Positions 1 to 9,813 of a stretch of DNA of 39,935 nt are shown piece by piece; position 1 is the first letter of the stretch, and each line of letters begins with the position of its first letter. This stretch comes from Verrucomicrobiota bacterium (GTDB taxonomy: Bacteria > Verrucomicrobiota > Verrucomicrobiia > Opitutales > Opitutaceae): assembly GCA_018239675.1 (NCBI GenBank), contig JAFEGX010000111.1:1-39935 (forward strand), in the 5' to 3' direction. A program made the translations under genes and the position numbers. The notes below the pieces were generated by a model. It ran no database searches, was not told the DNA's origin, and saw nothing but the letters and a program-made list of their open reading frames with translations.

Positions 1-1227
1 GACCGCAGCATCGCGATCAAGCTGGTCGGCGTCGGCGGCGCCGGCTCCAACGCCGTTGACCGCCTCAAGATGGAGAACCTCGAGCGCCTCCAGCTCGCGG
101 TCATCAACACCGACCACCAGGCGCTCGCGAGCTCGCCGGTGCAGGACAAGGTGCTGATCGGCATGAGCGTCACCCGCGGGCTGGGCGCCGGCGGCGACCC
201 GGAGCTGGGGCGCGAGGCGGCCGAGGCCGACCGCGAGAAGATCACCGCGGTCGTCAAGGGCTGCGACCTCGTGTTCCTCATCGGCGGCATGGGCGGCGGC
301 ACCGGCAGCGGCGCGCTCCCGGTCGTGGCCGAGCTGGCGGCGGAGCAGGGCGCGCTGGTGATTGCGTTCGTCACGATGCCCTTCAGCTTCGAGGGCGGCC
401 GGCGGCTCAAGCAGGCCGAGGAGGGCCTCAACGCCCTGCGCCGCGTGTGCGACGCGGTGATCCCGCTGCCGAACGACATTCTGCTCCAGGAGGGCGCCGA
501 GGACTCGAGCGTGCTCGACTCGTTCGCCCGGGCCGACGAGTGGATCGGCCGCGGCGTGAAGTCGATCTGGGCCATGCTGTTCAAGACGGGCCTGATCAAC
601 CTCGACTTCGCCACGCTGCGCGGCGTGTTCCAGCAGCGCGGCGGCAAGACGCTGTTCGGGCTGGGCGAGGGCAGCGGCGAGAACGCCGTGGCGGACGCGC
701 TCGCGAGCCTCAAGCTCTGCCCGCTCCTGCACACTCCGGAATTCTCCCGGAAAGCCGACCGGATGCTCGTCAACCTCATCGGCGGCACCGACCTCACGCT
801 GCCGAAGGTCAATGAGCTCATGACCGCGATCACCGAGCAGTTTGGCCGCGAGTCCCACATCATCATGGGCGCGGTGATCGACGAGGCCATGCAGAACCGG
901 GTGGAGGTCTGTGTCCTCGGCATGAGCGACATGGCCGGCCGCGGCCTCCCCGCGCGCCGTCCGCTCCCGACGGGCCGGACCAAGGTTCCGTTCACGCGGG
1001 CCGGCGCCCCGCCGGCGACGCCGGCCCCGGCCGCCAGCTCGACGTCGCCGCTGCAGACCGAATTGGCCGCGGTCGCGACGCCCGCCAAGGCGGTCGCGCA
1101 GGAGGAGTTCGGCTTTGGCGAGGTTGAGAGCCGCGGACACTTCGAGAAGACCGACAAGAATCTCTTCGACGGTCAGGACCTCGACGTTCCGACGTATCTG
1201 CGCAAGGGCATCAAGATCGTCCTGTAG
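1..1227 (+). CDS. ftsZ: Cell division protein FtsZ (5' end cut off by window)
   Basis: Tubulin-like GTPase that polymerises into the cytokinetic ring under the inner membrane. The frame is open from base 1, so the start codon and the first residues lie outside the window; 408 residues are visible. Visible landmarks are the N-terminal nucleotide loop GVGGAGSNAV, the NTDHQAL segment, the tubulin signature GGMGGGTGSG near residue 96, the T7 loop at about residues 199-205 and a variable Ala/Pro-rich linker. The end LDVPTYLRK matches the conserved C-terminal peptide that binds membrane tethers and other division proteins. The T7 loop reads NLDFAT where most FtsZ proteins have N-x-D-F-A-D, so the second catalytic aspartate is replaced by Thr (codon 613-615). 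The usual division-cluster neighbour ftsA would be expected upstream but is not visible. Confidence 0.96.
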   Translation, partial: DRSIAIKLVGVGGAGSNAVDRLKMENLERLQLAVINTDHQALASSPVQDKVLIGMSVTRGLGAGGDPELGREAAEADREKITAVVKGCDLVFLIGGMGGGTGSGALPVVAELAAEQGALVIAFVTMPFSFEGGRRLKQAEEGLNALRRVCDAVIPLPNDILLQEGAEDSSVLDSFARADEWIGRGVKSIWAMLFKTGLINLDFATLRGVFQQRGGKTLFGLGEGSGENAVADALASLKLCPLLHTPEFSRKADRMLVNLIGGTDLTLPKVNELMTAITEQFGRESHIIMGAVIDEAMQNRVEVCVLGMSDMAGRGLPARRPLPTGRTKVPFTRAGAPPATPAPAASSTSPLQTELAAVATPAKAVAQEEFGFGEVESRGHFEKTDKNLFDGQDLDVPTYLRKGIKIVL

Positions 1228-1317
1228 CGCCCGGCGGCCGGCCGGCTGATTGTTCGCGCGGCTTCGCGTTGATTTCCGGGAATCGCCGGTGGTACGGAAT
1301 CCGGCCAATCGGGCGGC

Positions 1318-3354
1318 ATGCCGCGGCCCGTCCCTCCCATGATTGAAGCCAGCGAACACTTCTACCACGACGATCCCAACTCCGGTCCGGCCGATGTCCG
1401 GACGGAACTGCCCGGGGTCGACTACTATTTCCTCGGCAACGGCCTGATCCAGGCGGCGATCCAGGTCGCGCCGCGCGGTGGCGCGACGCCCCTCGGGCTG
1501 CTGGTGATGAATCCCGACCGTCTCCGCAAGAAGCGCGACGCGCTCACGATGGATCCGGACACGGGACTCGCGGCGACGATGGTGCGGGTCGGCCGGGACG
1601 GCGGGACGCTGGAGCCGGCGGCCGGGCGCATGGCCGCGCGGTGGTTGCCGGATGTGCCGGTGCCGACGGTGGAAGTGAAGTGGACGGCCGCGGGTGTGGC
1701 GGTAACCGAGCAGTTCAGCTGTCCCGCCTGGTCACTTCCGGCGCTCACCCGGGTGATTACCGTGGCGAACCAGGGGCGGAAAGCCGTCACAATCGAGGTG
1801 ACGACCGGCGTGAAACGCCAGGTCCTGCGCCGCCGCCTGACCCTGCGCCCGGGCGCCCGGCGCTCCCTGGTGGTGGGCTATCGGATGAATGTGAAGGCCG
1901 ACCAGGTGAAGTGTGCCTGGAGCCGGGCGACCCGGCCGGACCGGGCGGCCCGCACCTTCTGGACCGGCCTGTCCCGGCTATCCCTGGGCCGGAAGGATTG
2001 GGACCATTTCTTTGCCGCATCGACCCGCCAGTTGCCCGTGGCGGTGTCGCGGGCGGGCTGCATCGACGGCAGCATCTGGCAGTACAATCTCGAGTGGATG
2101 CGTGACCAGGCCATGATTGCCCTGGGCCTGGCGATGATTGGGGCGACCGGCCCGGCGACGACCGTGCTGTCGCGTCTGCTCGACAAGTTCGTGACCCCGG
2201 ACGGCGACACGTTGGATTCGAGCGTGAAGCGGGATCCCGCCGAGGTGGAACTCGACCAGAATGGCGTCCTGCTTTGCACGCTGCGGGACTACGTGCTGTG
2301 GACCGGCAACCTTGATCTGGTGCGCACGCGCTGGAAGAAGGTTGTCGCCGCCGCGGAATTTCCGCTGAAGCCGGTGTTTCGTCATCCGGAGAGCGGGCTC
2401 CTGGTGAATTGCCGCGAGTACTGGGAGCGGCACAAAGCCCATGGCATTGAGCATGGCATGGAGCTGTCCTACCAGGCCATGGTTGCCCATGGGCTGGAGG
2501 CCGGCGCGGTGCTGGCGCGCCTGCTGGGCCACCCGGAGCAGGCGGCGCGCTGGGACGCGGAAGCTAAGCGGCTGCTGGCCGCCATGCTCGACCATCCGCG
2601 CTTCCGGATGCACGACGAGCGCGGGTTCATCAAGCGCCGGGCGCCGGATGGCGCGGTGCAGGAGACCATCACGGCCTGGCCGGAGGCGTCGCTTCCCAGG
2701 GAGGTCCCGCTGGGCGGACCGGGGAACCATCGCATCAATCCCGACACCTCGTGCGTTCTCCCGATCGCGCTCGGTCTCGTGGCCCCGGATTCGCCGGTGG
2801 CACGGCGGACCTTTGCGAGCATGGAGCGGCTCTGGAACCAGGACTGGAAACACGGCGGCTACGGTCGGTATGATGTGACCTCCGAGCCGGATTCGCCGGG
2901 GTCGTGGCCGTTTGCATCGCTGTTTGTCGCCCGCGCGGCGGCCGAGGCCGGCGACGGCGCGAAAGTGGGGCGCATACTGGACTGGCTCGGTTCGGTGGCC
3001 GGAGCCAACGCCGGGACGTGGTTCGAGTTCTATGGCCGCCGCCTCGCGCCGCCGTTCCCGCAGGTCGGCATTGTGGTCTGGAACTGGGCCGAACTCGTCA
3101 TCCTCTACGTCCGCCACATCCTCGGCGTGAAGCCCGAGGAAGCTGGCCTCCGAATCCAGCCGCGGCTGCTGGAGGGCGTGAAGCGGCTCGACGCGACCCT
3201 GACCTTCCGCGGCCAGCGCCTGACCGTGAAGGCCACCCGCAAGGGCCGGGCCAAGGCCCGTTTCGCCGCCAACGTCCCGGTGCTCGAGCAGACCACCACC
3301 TCCGTCCTGGTGCCCTACGGCCGGAAGGCCGTGGCGGTGTCGGCCCGGGTGTGA
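1318..3354 (+). CDS. Six-hairpin (alpha/alpha)6 glycoside hydrolase, glucoamylase/amylo-1,6-glucosidase-like
   Basis: The 678-residue protein has an N-terminal beta-rich region (about residues 1-235), a catalytic-type helical barrel (about 240-610) and a short beta tail. The segment YNLEWMRDQAM with repeated helical hairpins, WTGNLDLV and the late motif VVWNWAELV are typical of the glucoamylase/glycogen-debranching superfamily, which cleaves terminal or branch alpha-glucosidic bonds. I cannot assign the catalytic acid and base securely, so substrate and linkage are open. There is no signal peptide, so a cytoplasmic role in storage-glucan breakdown is inferred, supported by a GH13 debranching-type gene 13 kb away. 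ATG 1339 is an alternative start, and neither has a Shine-Dalgarno sequence. It stands alone between ftsZ and obgE. Confidence 0.75.
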   Translation: MPRPVPPMIEASEHFYHDDPNSGPADVRTELPGVDYYFLGNGLIQAAIQVAPRGGATPLGLLVMNPDRLRKKRDALTMDPDTGLAATMVRVGRDGGTLEPAAGRMAARWLPDVPVPTVEVKWTAAGVAVTEQFSCPAWSLPALTRVITVANQGRKAVTIEVTTGVKRQVLRRRLTLRPGARRSLVVGYRMNVKADQVKCAWSRATRPDRAARTFWTGLSRLSLGRKDWDHFFAASTRQLPVAVSRAGCIDGSIWQYNLEWMRDQAMIALGLAMIGATGPATTVLSRLLDKFVTPDGDTLDSSVKRDPAEVELDQNGVLLCTLRDYVLWTGNLDLVRTRWKKVVAAAEFPLKPVFRHPESGLLVNCREYWERHKAHGIEHGMELSYQAMVAHGLEAGAVLARLLGHPEQAARWDAEAKRLLAAMLDHPRFRMHDERGFIKRRAPDGAVQETITAWPEASLPREVPLGGPGNHRINPDTSCVLPIALGLVAPDSPVARRTFASMERLWNQDWKHGGYGRYDVTSEPDSPGSWPFASLFVARAAAEAGDGAKVGRILDWLGSVAGANAGTWFEFYGRRLAPPFPQVGIVVWNWAELVILYVRHILGVKPEEAGLRIQPRLLEGVKRLDATLTFRGQRLTVKATRKGRAKARFAANVPVLEQTTTSVLVPYGRKAVAVSARV

Positions 3355-3384
3355 GGGACCAGGACCTCGAACGTGGACAGATGA

Positions 3385-4566
<1,182 letters not shown>

Positions 4567-4590
4567 GCCACGCTCATTTCCCAGAAATCC

Positions 4591-5394
4591 ATGTCGTCGG
4601 AACATCGCCAACTCATGCTGCGGGCCAACCGGCTGCTCGGCGCCGGTCTGGTCGAGGCGAACCTGGTGAAGCTGGAGGAACTTGAGAAGGCCAACGAGCG
4701 CCTGCTCGAGATCATCACGACCGAACAGCCCCGCCAGGCCACCGTGCTGGGCATCCTGGCCTACGAGCTGAAGGCGTTCAAGGAAGAGGACATTCTCCAG
4801 CACTGCGTGGACAACGAGGGCATCGGACTCATCGACCTGCGGGGCTACGAGGTGCACGACGACGTGAAGAAGGCGACCGAGATTCCGACCTGCTGGGCGA
4901 CCTGGTCGGTGCCGTTCGACCACGACGAGGATTTTCACTTCATCGCGACGGCCTACTACCTCAGCCCGGCGGTGCGGAGCTTCTGGGAGAAGCAGTTCAC
5001 CGGCCCGATCCTCTGGTTCGGGACCACGCTCGAGGTGATCGCCGACTACCTCGAGAAGCTTGCGGCCGAGCGCATCGCGCCGCCGCCGCCGACCCCGACC
5101 GGCACGCGCTCGCCGTTCGGCGTGCCGCCGGCGAGCCCGAACACGCGTTCGCCGTTCGGCACCCCCACGCCTTTCCCGAAGGCCGCCGCGCTGGCCGGCA
5201 TCCCGTCGCTGGGCAAGACCGCGTCGGGCACGCCGTTCCCGCGGCCACCGTCCGGCACCCCGTTCCCGAGACCCGCCTCGACGCCGCCGTTCCCCACCGG
5301 GTCGAAGCCGCCCCTGGCCGCGCCCGCCGGCTCCAAGCCCCCGTTCCCCGCGCCGGCCGCGAATCCCGCGAAACCCTCGAACTCCGCGAACTGA
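4591..5394 (+). CDS. GspE N-domain (MshEN)-like protein with proline-rich tail
   Basis: 267 residues in two parts. Residues 1 to about 160 are helical, with segments such as [19 protein letters not shown] and [16 protein letters not shown], which resemble the N-terminal MshEN/T2SSE_N domains of type IV pilus and type II secretion ATPases. Residues from about 165 are a low-complexity Pro/Ser/Phe tail with repeated SPFG and GTPFPRP units. It stops 4 nt before the start of the GspE/PilB ATPase gene, so translational coupling and a shared complex are likely. A role as a regulatory or scaffold partner of the ATPase, possibly ligand-sensing through the MshEN-like part, is inference. No signal peptide or membrane segment is seen. 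I do not recognise a named family for the full-length protein. Confidence 0.7.
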   Translation: MSSEHRQLMLRANRLLGAGLVEANLVKLEELEKANERLLEIITTEQPRQATVLGILAYELKAFKEEDILQHCVDNEGIGLIDLRGYEVHDDVKKATEIPTCWATWSVPFDHDEDFHFIATAYYLSPAVRSFWEKQFTGPILWFGTTLEVIADYLEKLAAERIAPPPPTPTGTRSPFGVPPASPNTRSPFGTPTPFPKAAALAGIPSLGKTASGTPFPRPPSGTPFPRPASTPPFPTGSKPPLAAPAGSKPPFPAPAANPAKPSNSAN

Positions 5395-5398
5395 CGCC

Positions 5399-7108
5399 AT
5401 GCCGCTGGGAAAAGTCCAGACTCAGATCGTCGCCAAGCTGATGGAGATGGGCCGGATCTCCGGCCGCCAGCGCGACGTCATCGCGGGCGTCACCGCGGAC
5501 CTGAACGGCGACGCCCTCGACCGCCTGCTGCAGGAGGAGTACCGCATCACGCCGCTCCAGATCCTGGTGGCGAAGGGCCGGGCCCTCAGCCTCGCGCCCT
5601 ACAACATCGCCCGCTACAAGGTCACGCCGGCGACATTCGAGCGCATCCCGCGCGAGTTCTGCGAGGAGAATCTCGTCATCCCGGTCGGCACGGTCGGCGA
5701 CCTCCTGCTGGTCGTGTTCGCCAACCCGTTCGAGGTCACGGTCCCCGCCAAGATCCATGAGATGACCGGACTGCGCGTCGTGCGGATGCTCGGGCGCGAG
5801 AAGGACATCCGGGACAAGTTCAGCCAGGGCCAGGACACGCGCGCATCGGGCTTCGACGATGTCGTGCAGCAGATCGGCGTCGAGTTCGGCGCGTCGCTGC
5901 AGGTCAACGAGGAGGAGATGGTCAACGAGGAGTCCGGGCCGATCATCCAGCTCGCGAACCGCGTGATCGAGGATGCGTATTTCGCGGGGGCGAGCGACAT
6001 CCACATCGAGCCGCAGGAGAACGAGATCATTGTCCGGTACCGCATCGACGGCCTGTGCCAGGAAAAGCTCCGCCTCCCCGCGAAGGTCGCGCCGGCGCTC
6101 GTCGCGCGCCTCAAGATCATGTGCAACCTCGACATCGCCGAGCGCCGGCTGCCGCAGGACGGACGCATCATCTTCAAGCAGTTCACCAAGAAGTCGCTCG
6201 ATCTCGACCTCCGCGTCTCGACCGCGCCGCTGAACCACGGCGAGGGCGTGGTCATGCGTATCCTCGACAAGCAGAAGGCGACGCTGCCGCTGCCGGCCCT
6301 GGGCTTCTCCGAGGAGGCGTTGGCCAGGTACCGCGAGGTCATCCGCCAGCCCTACGGCATGATCCTGCATTGCGGGCCGACGGGCTCCGGCAAGTCCATG
6401 ACCCTCTACTCGGCCTTGAACGAGATCAACTCCCCCGAGCTGGTCATCCGCACCGCCGAGGATCCGATCGAGTACACGCTCGCCGGCATCAACCAGATGC
6501 AGATGCACCGGCAGATCGGGCTGACGTTCGCGACCGCACTGCGCTCCTTCCTCCGGCAGGACCCCGATATCATCCTCGTCGGTGAGATCCGCGACAAGGA
6601 GACCGCCGACGTGGCGGTCGAGGCCGCGCTCACCGGCCACCTGCTGATGAGCACGCTGCACACGAACGACGCGTCCAGCACGGTGGCCCGGCTCACGGAC
6701 ATGGGCATCGAGCCGTTCATGATCTCGTCGTCGCTGCTGTGCGTGTGCTCGCAGCGCCTGATGCGGCGCGTGTGCAAGACCTGCCGCGTCAGCTACCAGC
6801 CGCAGGGGCGCGAGAAGGAGATCCTCGACAAGGCGATCGGCTGGAGCGGGACCATCTACCGCCACAATCCCCGCGGCTGCTCCAAGTGCGGCGGCAGCGG
6901 CTACAAGGGCCGGATCGGCATCCATGAGCTGATGGTGTCCAACGACGAGATCGTCGAGGCCATCAACAAGGAGGTCGAGACCGCCGAGCTGAAGCGCATC
7001 GCGATGCGCTGCGGCATGAAGACGCTGCACCAGGACAGCCTGCTCAAGGTGAAGGAGGGCATATCGACGCTCGAGGAGGCGATTGCGACGGTCCCGCCGG
7101 ACCTCTGA
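5399..7108 (+). CDS. Type IV pilus / type II secretion assembly ATPase (PilB/GspE family)
   Basis: Cytoplasmic hexameric secretion ATPase that powers pilin or pseudopilin polymerisation. The 569-residue protein has an N-terminal GspE-N domain (about 60-150), then the RecA-like core: Walker [10 protein letters not shown] near residue 326, the Asp box and Walker [13 protein letters not shown] near 387, and His-box [10 protein letters not shown]. The tetracysteine zinc site CKTC (about 459) plus CSKC (about 494) is typical of PilB/GspE. Start ATG 5399 is chosen because it sits 4 nt after the preceding stop and the upstream in-frame extension is an Arg/Pro-rich shadow of that gene. No pilC, pilT or pilin gene is adjacent, so assignment to pilus or secretion cannot be decided here. 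Confidence 0.95.
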   Translation: MPLGKVQTQIVAKLMEMGRISGRQRDVIAGVTADLNGDALDRLLQEEYRITPLQILVAKGRALSLAPYNIARYKVTPATFERIPREFCEENLVIPVGTVGDLLLVVFANPFEVTVPAKIHEMTGLRVVRMLGREKDIRDKFSQGQDTRASGFDDVVQQIGVEFGASLQVNEEEMVNEESGPIIQLANRVIEDAYFAGASDIHIEPQENEIIVRYRIDGLCQEKLRLPAKVAPALVARLKIMCNLDIAERRLPQDGRIIFKQFTKKSLDLDLRVSTAPLNHGEGVVMRILDKQKATLPLPALGFSEEALARYREVIRQPYGMILHCGPTGSGKSMTLYSALNEINSPELVIRTAEDPIEYTLAGINQMQMHRQIGLTFATALRSFLRQDPDIILVGEIRDKETADVAVEAALTGHLLMSTLHTNDASSTVARLTDMGIEPFMISSSLLCVCSQRLMRRVCKTCRVSYQPQGREKEILDKAIGWSGTIYRHNPRGCSKCGGSGYKGRIGIHELMVSNDEIVEAINKEVETAELKRIAMRCGMKTLHQDSLLKVKEGISTLEEAIATVPPDL

Positions 7109-7142
7109 GGCGCGGCCCGGAGTCCCGCTGTTTTTTCCCGTG

Positions 7143-7661
7143 ATGACTGCCCCGAAACCTCTTCGTTGTCTTTGCCTGGGCGCGCTGGTGCTGGTGGCCG
7201 CGGGCCTGGCCGGCTGCAGCCCGAAGGAGATCACGCCGCTGGAGCGCAAGCAGGGCGCGAGCTATGCGAGCGAGGCGGCGTTCGCCGCGAACCTGCGCGA
7301 CTTCGCGCGGGCCGAGGGCCTGCTGGCGCAGGCGGTCGCGGTCTGCCCGGACACCACGGAGTACTGGATCTCGCTCGGCACCGCGCGGCGCAAGCTCGAC
7401 AACCGGTCCGGCGCCCGCGATGCGTTCAAGTCGGCCCTCAAGGCCGCGCGCGCCGTGCAGCGCCGCCTGCCGGACAATTCGCAGGCGGTGATCCAGGAGG
7501 TCTACCTGCTCGCGCTGCTGGGCAAGGACGACGACGCCCGTTCCACCCTGGAGAAGGCCCGCCGCGACCATCCCGACGACCGCACCATCCGGCTGTTCCT
7601 CGAGAACAAGGAGCTGGACCGCCTGTTGGCCGACCCGGGCTTCAAGGACCTGAAACCCTGA
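7143..7661 (+). CDS. TPR-repeat lipoprotein
   Basis: 172 residues. The N-terminus has basic residues, a hydrophobic stretch and a lipobox LAGC with Cys25, so it should be exported and lipid-anchored. The mature part is helical with at least two tetratricopeptide-like repeats (around 45-125), including DTTEYWISLGTARRKLDN and the later KDDDARSTLEKARRDHPDD. TPR proteins serve as scaffolds; its position 34 nt after the PilB/GspE gene suggests a pilotin-like or assembly role, which is inference. The in-frame frame extends upstream into the ATPase gene, but ATG 7143 gives a proper signal peptide. The LysE-type gene begins 15 nt after its stop. Confidence 0.8.
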   Translation: MTAPKPLRCLCLGALVLVAAGLAGCSPKEITPLERKQGASYASEAAFAANLRDFARAEGLLAQAVAVCPDTTEYWISLGTARRKLDNRSGARDAFKSALKAARAVQRRLPDNSQAVIQEVYLLALLGKDDDARSTLEKARRDHPDDRTIRLFLENKELDRLLADPGFKDLKP

Positions 7662-7676
7662 GGCGGCGCGCCCCCG

Positions 7677-8312
7677 ATGGCGAACCCCTGGGCTGAGTTC
7701 TCGCAGGTGGCGCTCGCGCACCTGCTGGCTGTCGCAAGCCCGGGACCGGATTTCGCCATCGTGGTCCGGCAGAGTCTGGCCCATGGCCGGCGGACGGCGA
7801 TCTGGACGAGCCTCGGCATCGGCACGGGGATCCTGCTGCACGTCGGTTATTCGGTGCTGGGGCTCGGCCTGCTGATCCGCAGCTCGCCGTGGTGGTTCAA
7901 CGTCGTGAAGACGGCCGGGGCGGCCTACATCGCCTGGCTCGGGCTCGTCTCCCTTCAGGCCAAGCCCGCGGCCAATCTGGACCTCGGGGCGGAGGGCGGG
8001 CCGCGGACGCCGACGACGCACGGCGCATTCATGACGGGATTCCTGACCAACATCCTCAACCCGAAGGTCACGCTCTTCTTCATCTCGCTGTTCGTGATGA
8101 TCGTCGACCCGCGGACGCCGAAGCTGATCCAGGCCGGCTACGGGATCTGGATGTCGCTCGCGACGATGGCGTGGTTCACCCTCGTCTCGCTGGTCTTCAC
8201 GCGGGCGGACGTCCGCCGCCGTTTCCTGAGCCACGGCCACTGGATCGACCGCGCGCTGGGCGTGGTGTTTCTCGCCTTCGCGGTGAGCCTGGCAGTGGCG
8301 ACGCTGCGCTAG
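7677..8312 (+). CDS. LysE/RhtB-family amino acid exporter
   Basis: 211-residue inner-membrane protein with about six hydrophobic segments. The start LLAVASPGPDFAIVVRQSL is the family hallmark (P-G-P near residue 23), and NILNPKVTLFFISLF is the second conserved motif. Members export amino acids such as lysine, threonine or homoserine lactones; the substrate here cannot be read from sequence. It lies 15 nt after the lipoprotein gene and is probably the last gene of that transcript, because a gene-free 350-nt stretch follows. Confidence 0.92.
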   Translation: MANPWAEFSQVALAHLLAVASPGPDFAIVVRQSLAHGRRTAIWTSLGIGTGILLHVGYSVLGLGLLIRSSPWWFNVVKTAGAAYIAWLGLVSLQAKPAANLDLGAEGGPRTPTTHGAFMTGFLTNILNPKVTLFFISLFVMIVDPRTPKLIQAGYGIWMSLATMAWFTLVSLVFTRADVRRRFLSHGHWIDRALGVVFLAFAVSLAVATLR

Positions 8313-8341
8313 GTTTGGACGGGGATATTTCGGGCGACAAA

Positions 8342-8417
8342 GGGCCCGAAGGAGACTCGAACTCTTAGCTTTGCGCCCGGGAGGAGAATAGCTGCGCTTG
8401 CGCGTTTGGTCGGGCCC
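8342..8417 (-). other. tRNA-like remnant (acceptor and T-arm only)
   Basis: On the minus strand, GGGCCCG (8417-8411) can pair fully with CGGGCCC (8348-8342), 76 nt apart. Just before the 3' strand is a T-loop TTCGAGT flanked by GAG and CTC, as in a tRNA T-arm. No D-arm or anticodon stem-loop folds in the usual positions; the middle contains only a small CGC-GCAA-GCG hairpin and an AGCT pair. It is therefore most likely a decayed tRNA or a tRNA-derived fragment, not a working tRNA. It could be chance. It lies in the 350-nt gene-free stretch 8313-8662. Confidence 0.3.
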
Positions 8418-8472
8418 GGCCTGAGGGAGGGTTCGTCTCACTTCCTGCCCTTTCCCTTTTCGATGCTCGCCT

Positions 8473-8534
8473 GTAGCAACCGACGTGAGGAGGTTGGTCT
8501 GGAGTCTCTCCAGCCTCCTTACGTCGGTTGCTAC
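8473..8534. repeat. REP-like long imperfect hairpin
   Basis: Arms 8473-8493 and 8514-8534 are complementary at 20 of 21 positions and begin with GTAGCAACCGACGT. Inside them a second stem CTGGAG/CTCCAG closes a TCT loop, with a TTGGT bulge on one side only. A stem with a bulge and a tiny loop is the design of REP sequences mobilised by RAYT (TnpA-REP) transposases. No second copy and no RAYT gene lie in this window. Apart from this hairpin and the tRNA-like stretch, I see nothing in 8313-8662. Confidence 0.6.
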
Positions 8535-8662
8535 GGAGAGCCTTTGGGAACGGGAAGGCCCGCTGGACCCGCCTTCGACCCGTCGACGTTCGGACACCGC
8601 CGGCCCCGGCTGGCGGACAAGGCTTGCCCGGCCCGCGGCGGCCGGCCAGAGTCCCGGCCCGG

Positions 8663-9667
8663 ATGACGCCGCCGCTTACCCCGCAGCAGGTCCGGTTTTT
8701 CCACGAGGAGGGCTACCTCATCGTGCCGGACGTTTTCCCGGCGTCCGACCTTGAGCCGGTGCGCCAGTCGCTGCATGGCGAGATCAACCGGCTCGCGCGT
8801 CAGTTAGAGACCGAAGGCCGCCTGCGGGCGCGGCACGAGGAGCTGGGCTTTGACCGCCAGCTCTCCGCGATTTTTCGTGAGTCGAAGGAGTGCGGCGACG
8901 CGATCATCCGGTCGCTCATCGGCGAGCGGGGCGGTGGCTTCTACTCGCGCGAGATTTTCGATCTGATTGTCCATCCAGCCCTGCTGCGCGCAATCGCCGC
9001 GCTCGTCGGCTCCGAGGAGGTCGTGGCCTCGCCCTACCGGATCCGGCCAAAGCTGCCGAAGTTCGGGCGCGGCGTGGTGCCGTGGCACCAGGACAGCGGC
9101 TATCTCGCCGGCCTTTGCGACCAGCACCTGATCATCACCTGCTGGGTGCCGTTTGTCGACGCGACGGCGGACAATGGCTGCATGGAAATCCTGCCGCGCA
9201 CGCACCGCGGGCCGGTGTTCCAGCACCACGCGGGCGGGAATGCCGATTTCCTCGTGATCCGCGACCAGGACCTGCCGGACGATCCGCGGAAGGCGATCAC
9301 CGCCGCCTGCCCAAGCGGCGGCGCGGTGTTCATGACGAACCGGACGCCGCATTGCTCGACGCCCAACCTCTCCGACCACATCCGCTGGAGCGTGGACCTG
9401 CGCTACAAGGCGGCGGACGTGCCCAACAATGTCGGGCTCGAACCCGCGTCGCTGGACGCCGAAGGCAACGCCGACGCGAAATTCTACGAGGACGTCAACG
9501 TGGCCTGTTATCCGCCCGAGGCGGACTTTCTGGTGCACAGCGCGGCGAACCCCGGACGCGTGATCGACTACCGCGAATACTCGCGGCTTCGCGACGTCTT
9601 CGCCCGCACCCGGCCATCATTTGCCGAGGTCCGGGCTTGGCCGACGCTCGCGAAGGCTGGCGAGTAG
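8663..9667 (+). CDS. Phytanoyl-CoA dioxygenase (PhyH) family oxygenase
   Basis: 334 residues. Members are Fe(II)- and mostly 2-oxoglutarate-dependent hydroxylases with a double-stranded beta-helix. The iron triad is visible: H-x-D in PWHQDSGY (His142, Asp144) and a distal His in TPHCSTPN (His230), followed by Arg in HIRWSVDLRY, which would hold the 2-oxoglutarate carboxylate. The N-terminal LTPQQVRFFHEEGYLIVPDV is the classic family opening and fixes ATG 8663 as the start; the in-frame sequence upstream is Arg/Pro-rich and overlaps the repeat. The substrate is unknown. It is monocistronic and convergent with the FUSC-type gene. Confidence 0.9.
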   Translation: MTPPLTPQQVRFFHEEGYLIVPDVFPASDLEPVRQSLHGEINRLARQLETEGRLRARHEELGFDRQLSAIFRESKECGDAIIRSLIGERGGGFYSREIFDLIVHPALLRAIAALVGSEEVVASPYRIRPKLPKFGRGVVPWHQDSGYLAGLCDQHLIITCWVPFVDATADNGCMEILPRTHRGPVFQHHAGGNADFLVIRDQDLPDDPRKAITAACPSGGAVFMTNRTPHCSTPNLSDHIRWSVDLRYKAADVPNNVGLEPASLDAEGNADAKFYEDVNVACYPPEADFLVHSAANPGRVIDYREYSRLRDVFARTRPSFAEVRAWPTLAKAGE

Positions 9668-9717
9668 GAGGCATTCGCGGCTAGGATAGCCGATACCGAA
9701 GCCTTGGGCTCGGCATG

Positions 9718-9798
9718 GGTTGCCACGAAGAGTACGAAGATCACGAAGCCCAACCTCTGGGATTTTGCATCGTGAGCTTTGTGGCCTTCGTGCCAACC
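9718..9798. repeat. Nonad inverted array between convergent genes
   Basis: CGAAG recurs every 9 nt at 9726, 9735 and 9744. The complementary motif recurs every 9 nt at 9768, 9777 and 9786. The outer arms 9718-9730 and 9786-9798 are complementary at 12 of 13 positions. It lies between the ends of two convergent genes, so a bidirectional terminator role is plausible. Confidence 0.6.
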
Positions 9799-9813
9799 AC
9801 CGCTGATCCGGCA

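Noticed and set aside
5060..5390. Repeated SPFG and GTPFPRP coding units, considered as a DNA repeat element.
   Set aside because: They encode a Pro-rich tail in frame and are better explained as protein-level low complexity.
5060..5398. N-terminal extension of the PilB/GspE ATPase by 113 residues.
   Set aside because: The extension is Arg/Pro-rich, overlaps the preceding gene out of frame, and the family N-terminus begins at ATG 5399.
4997..7249. Long open frame on the minus strand opposite the PilB/GspE gene.
   Set aside because: Low-complexity Leu/Arg/Asp composition and antisense to an unambiguous ATPase.
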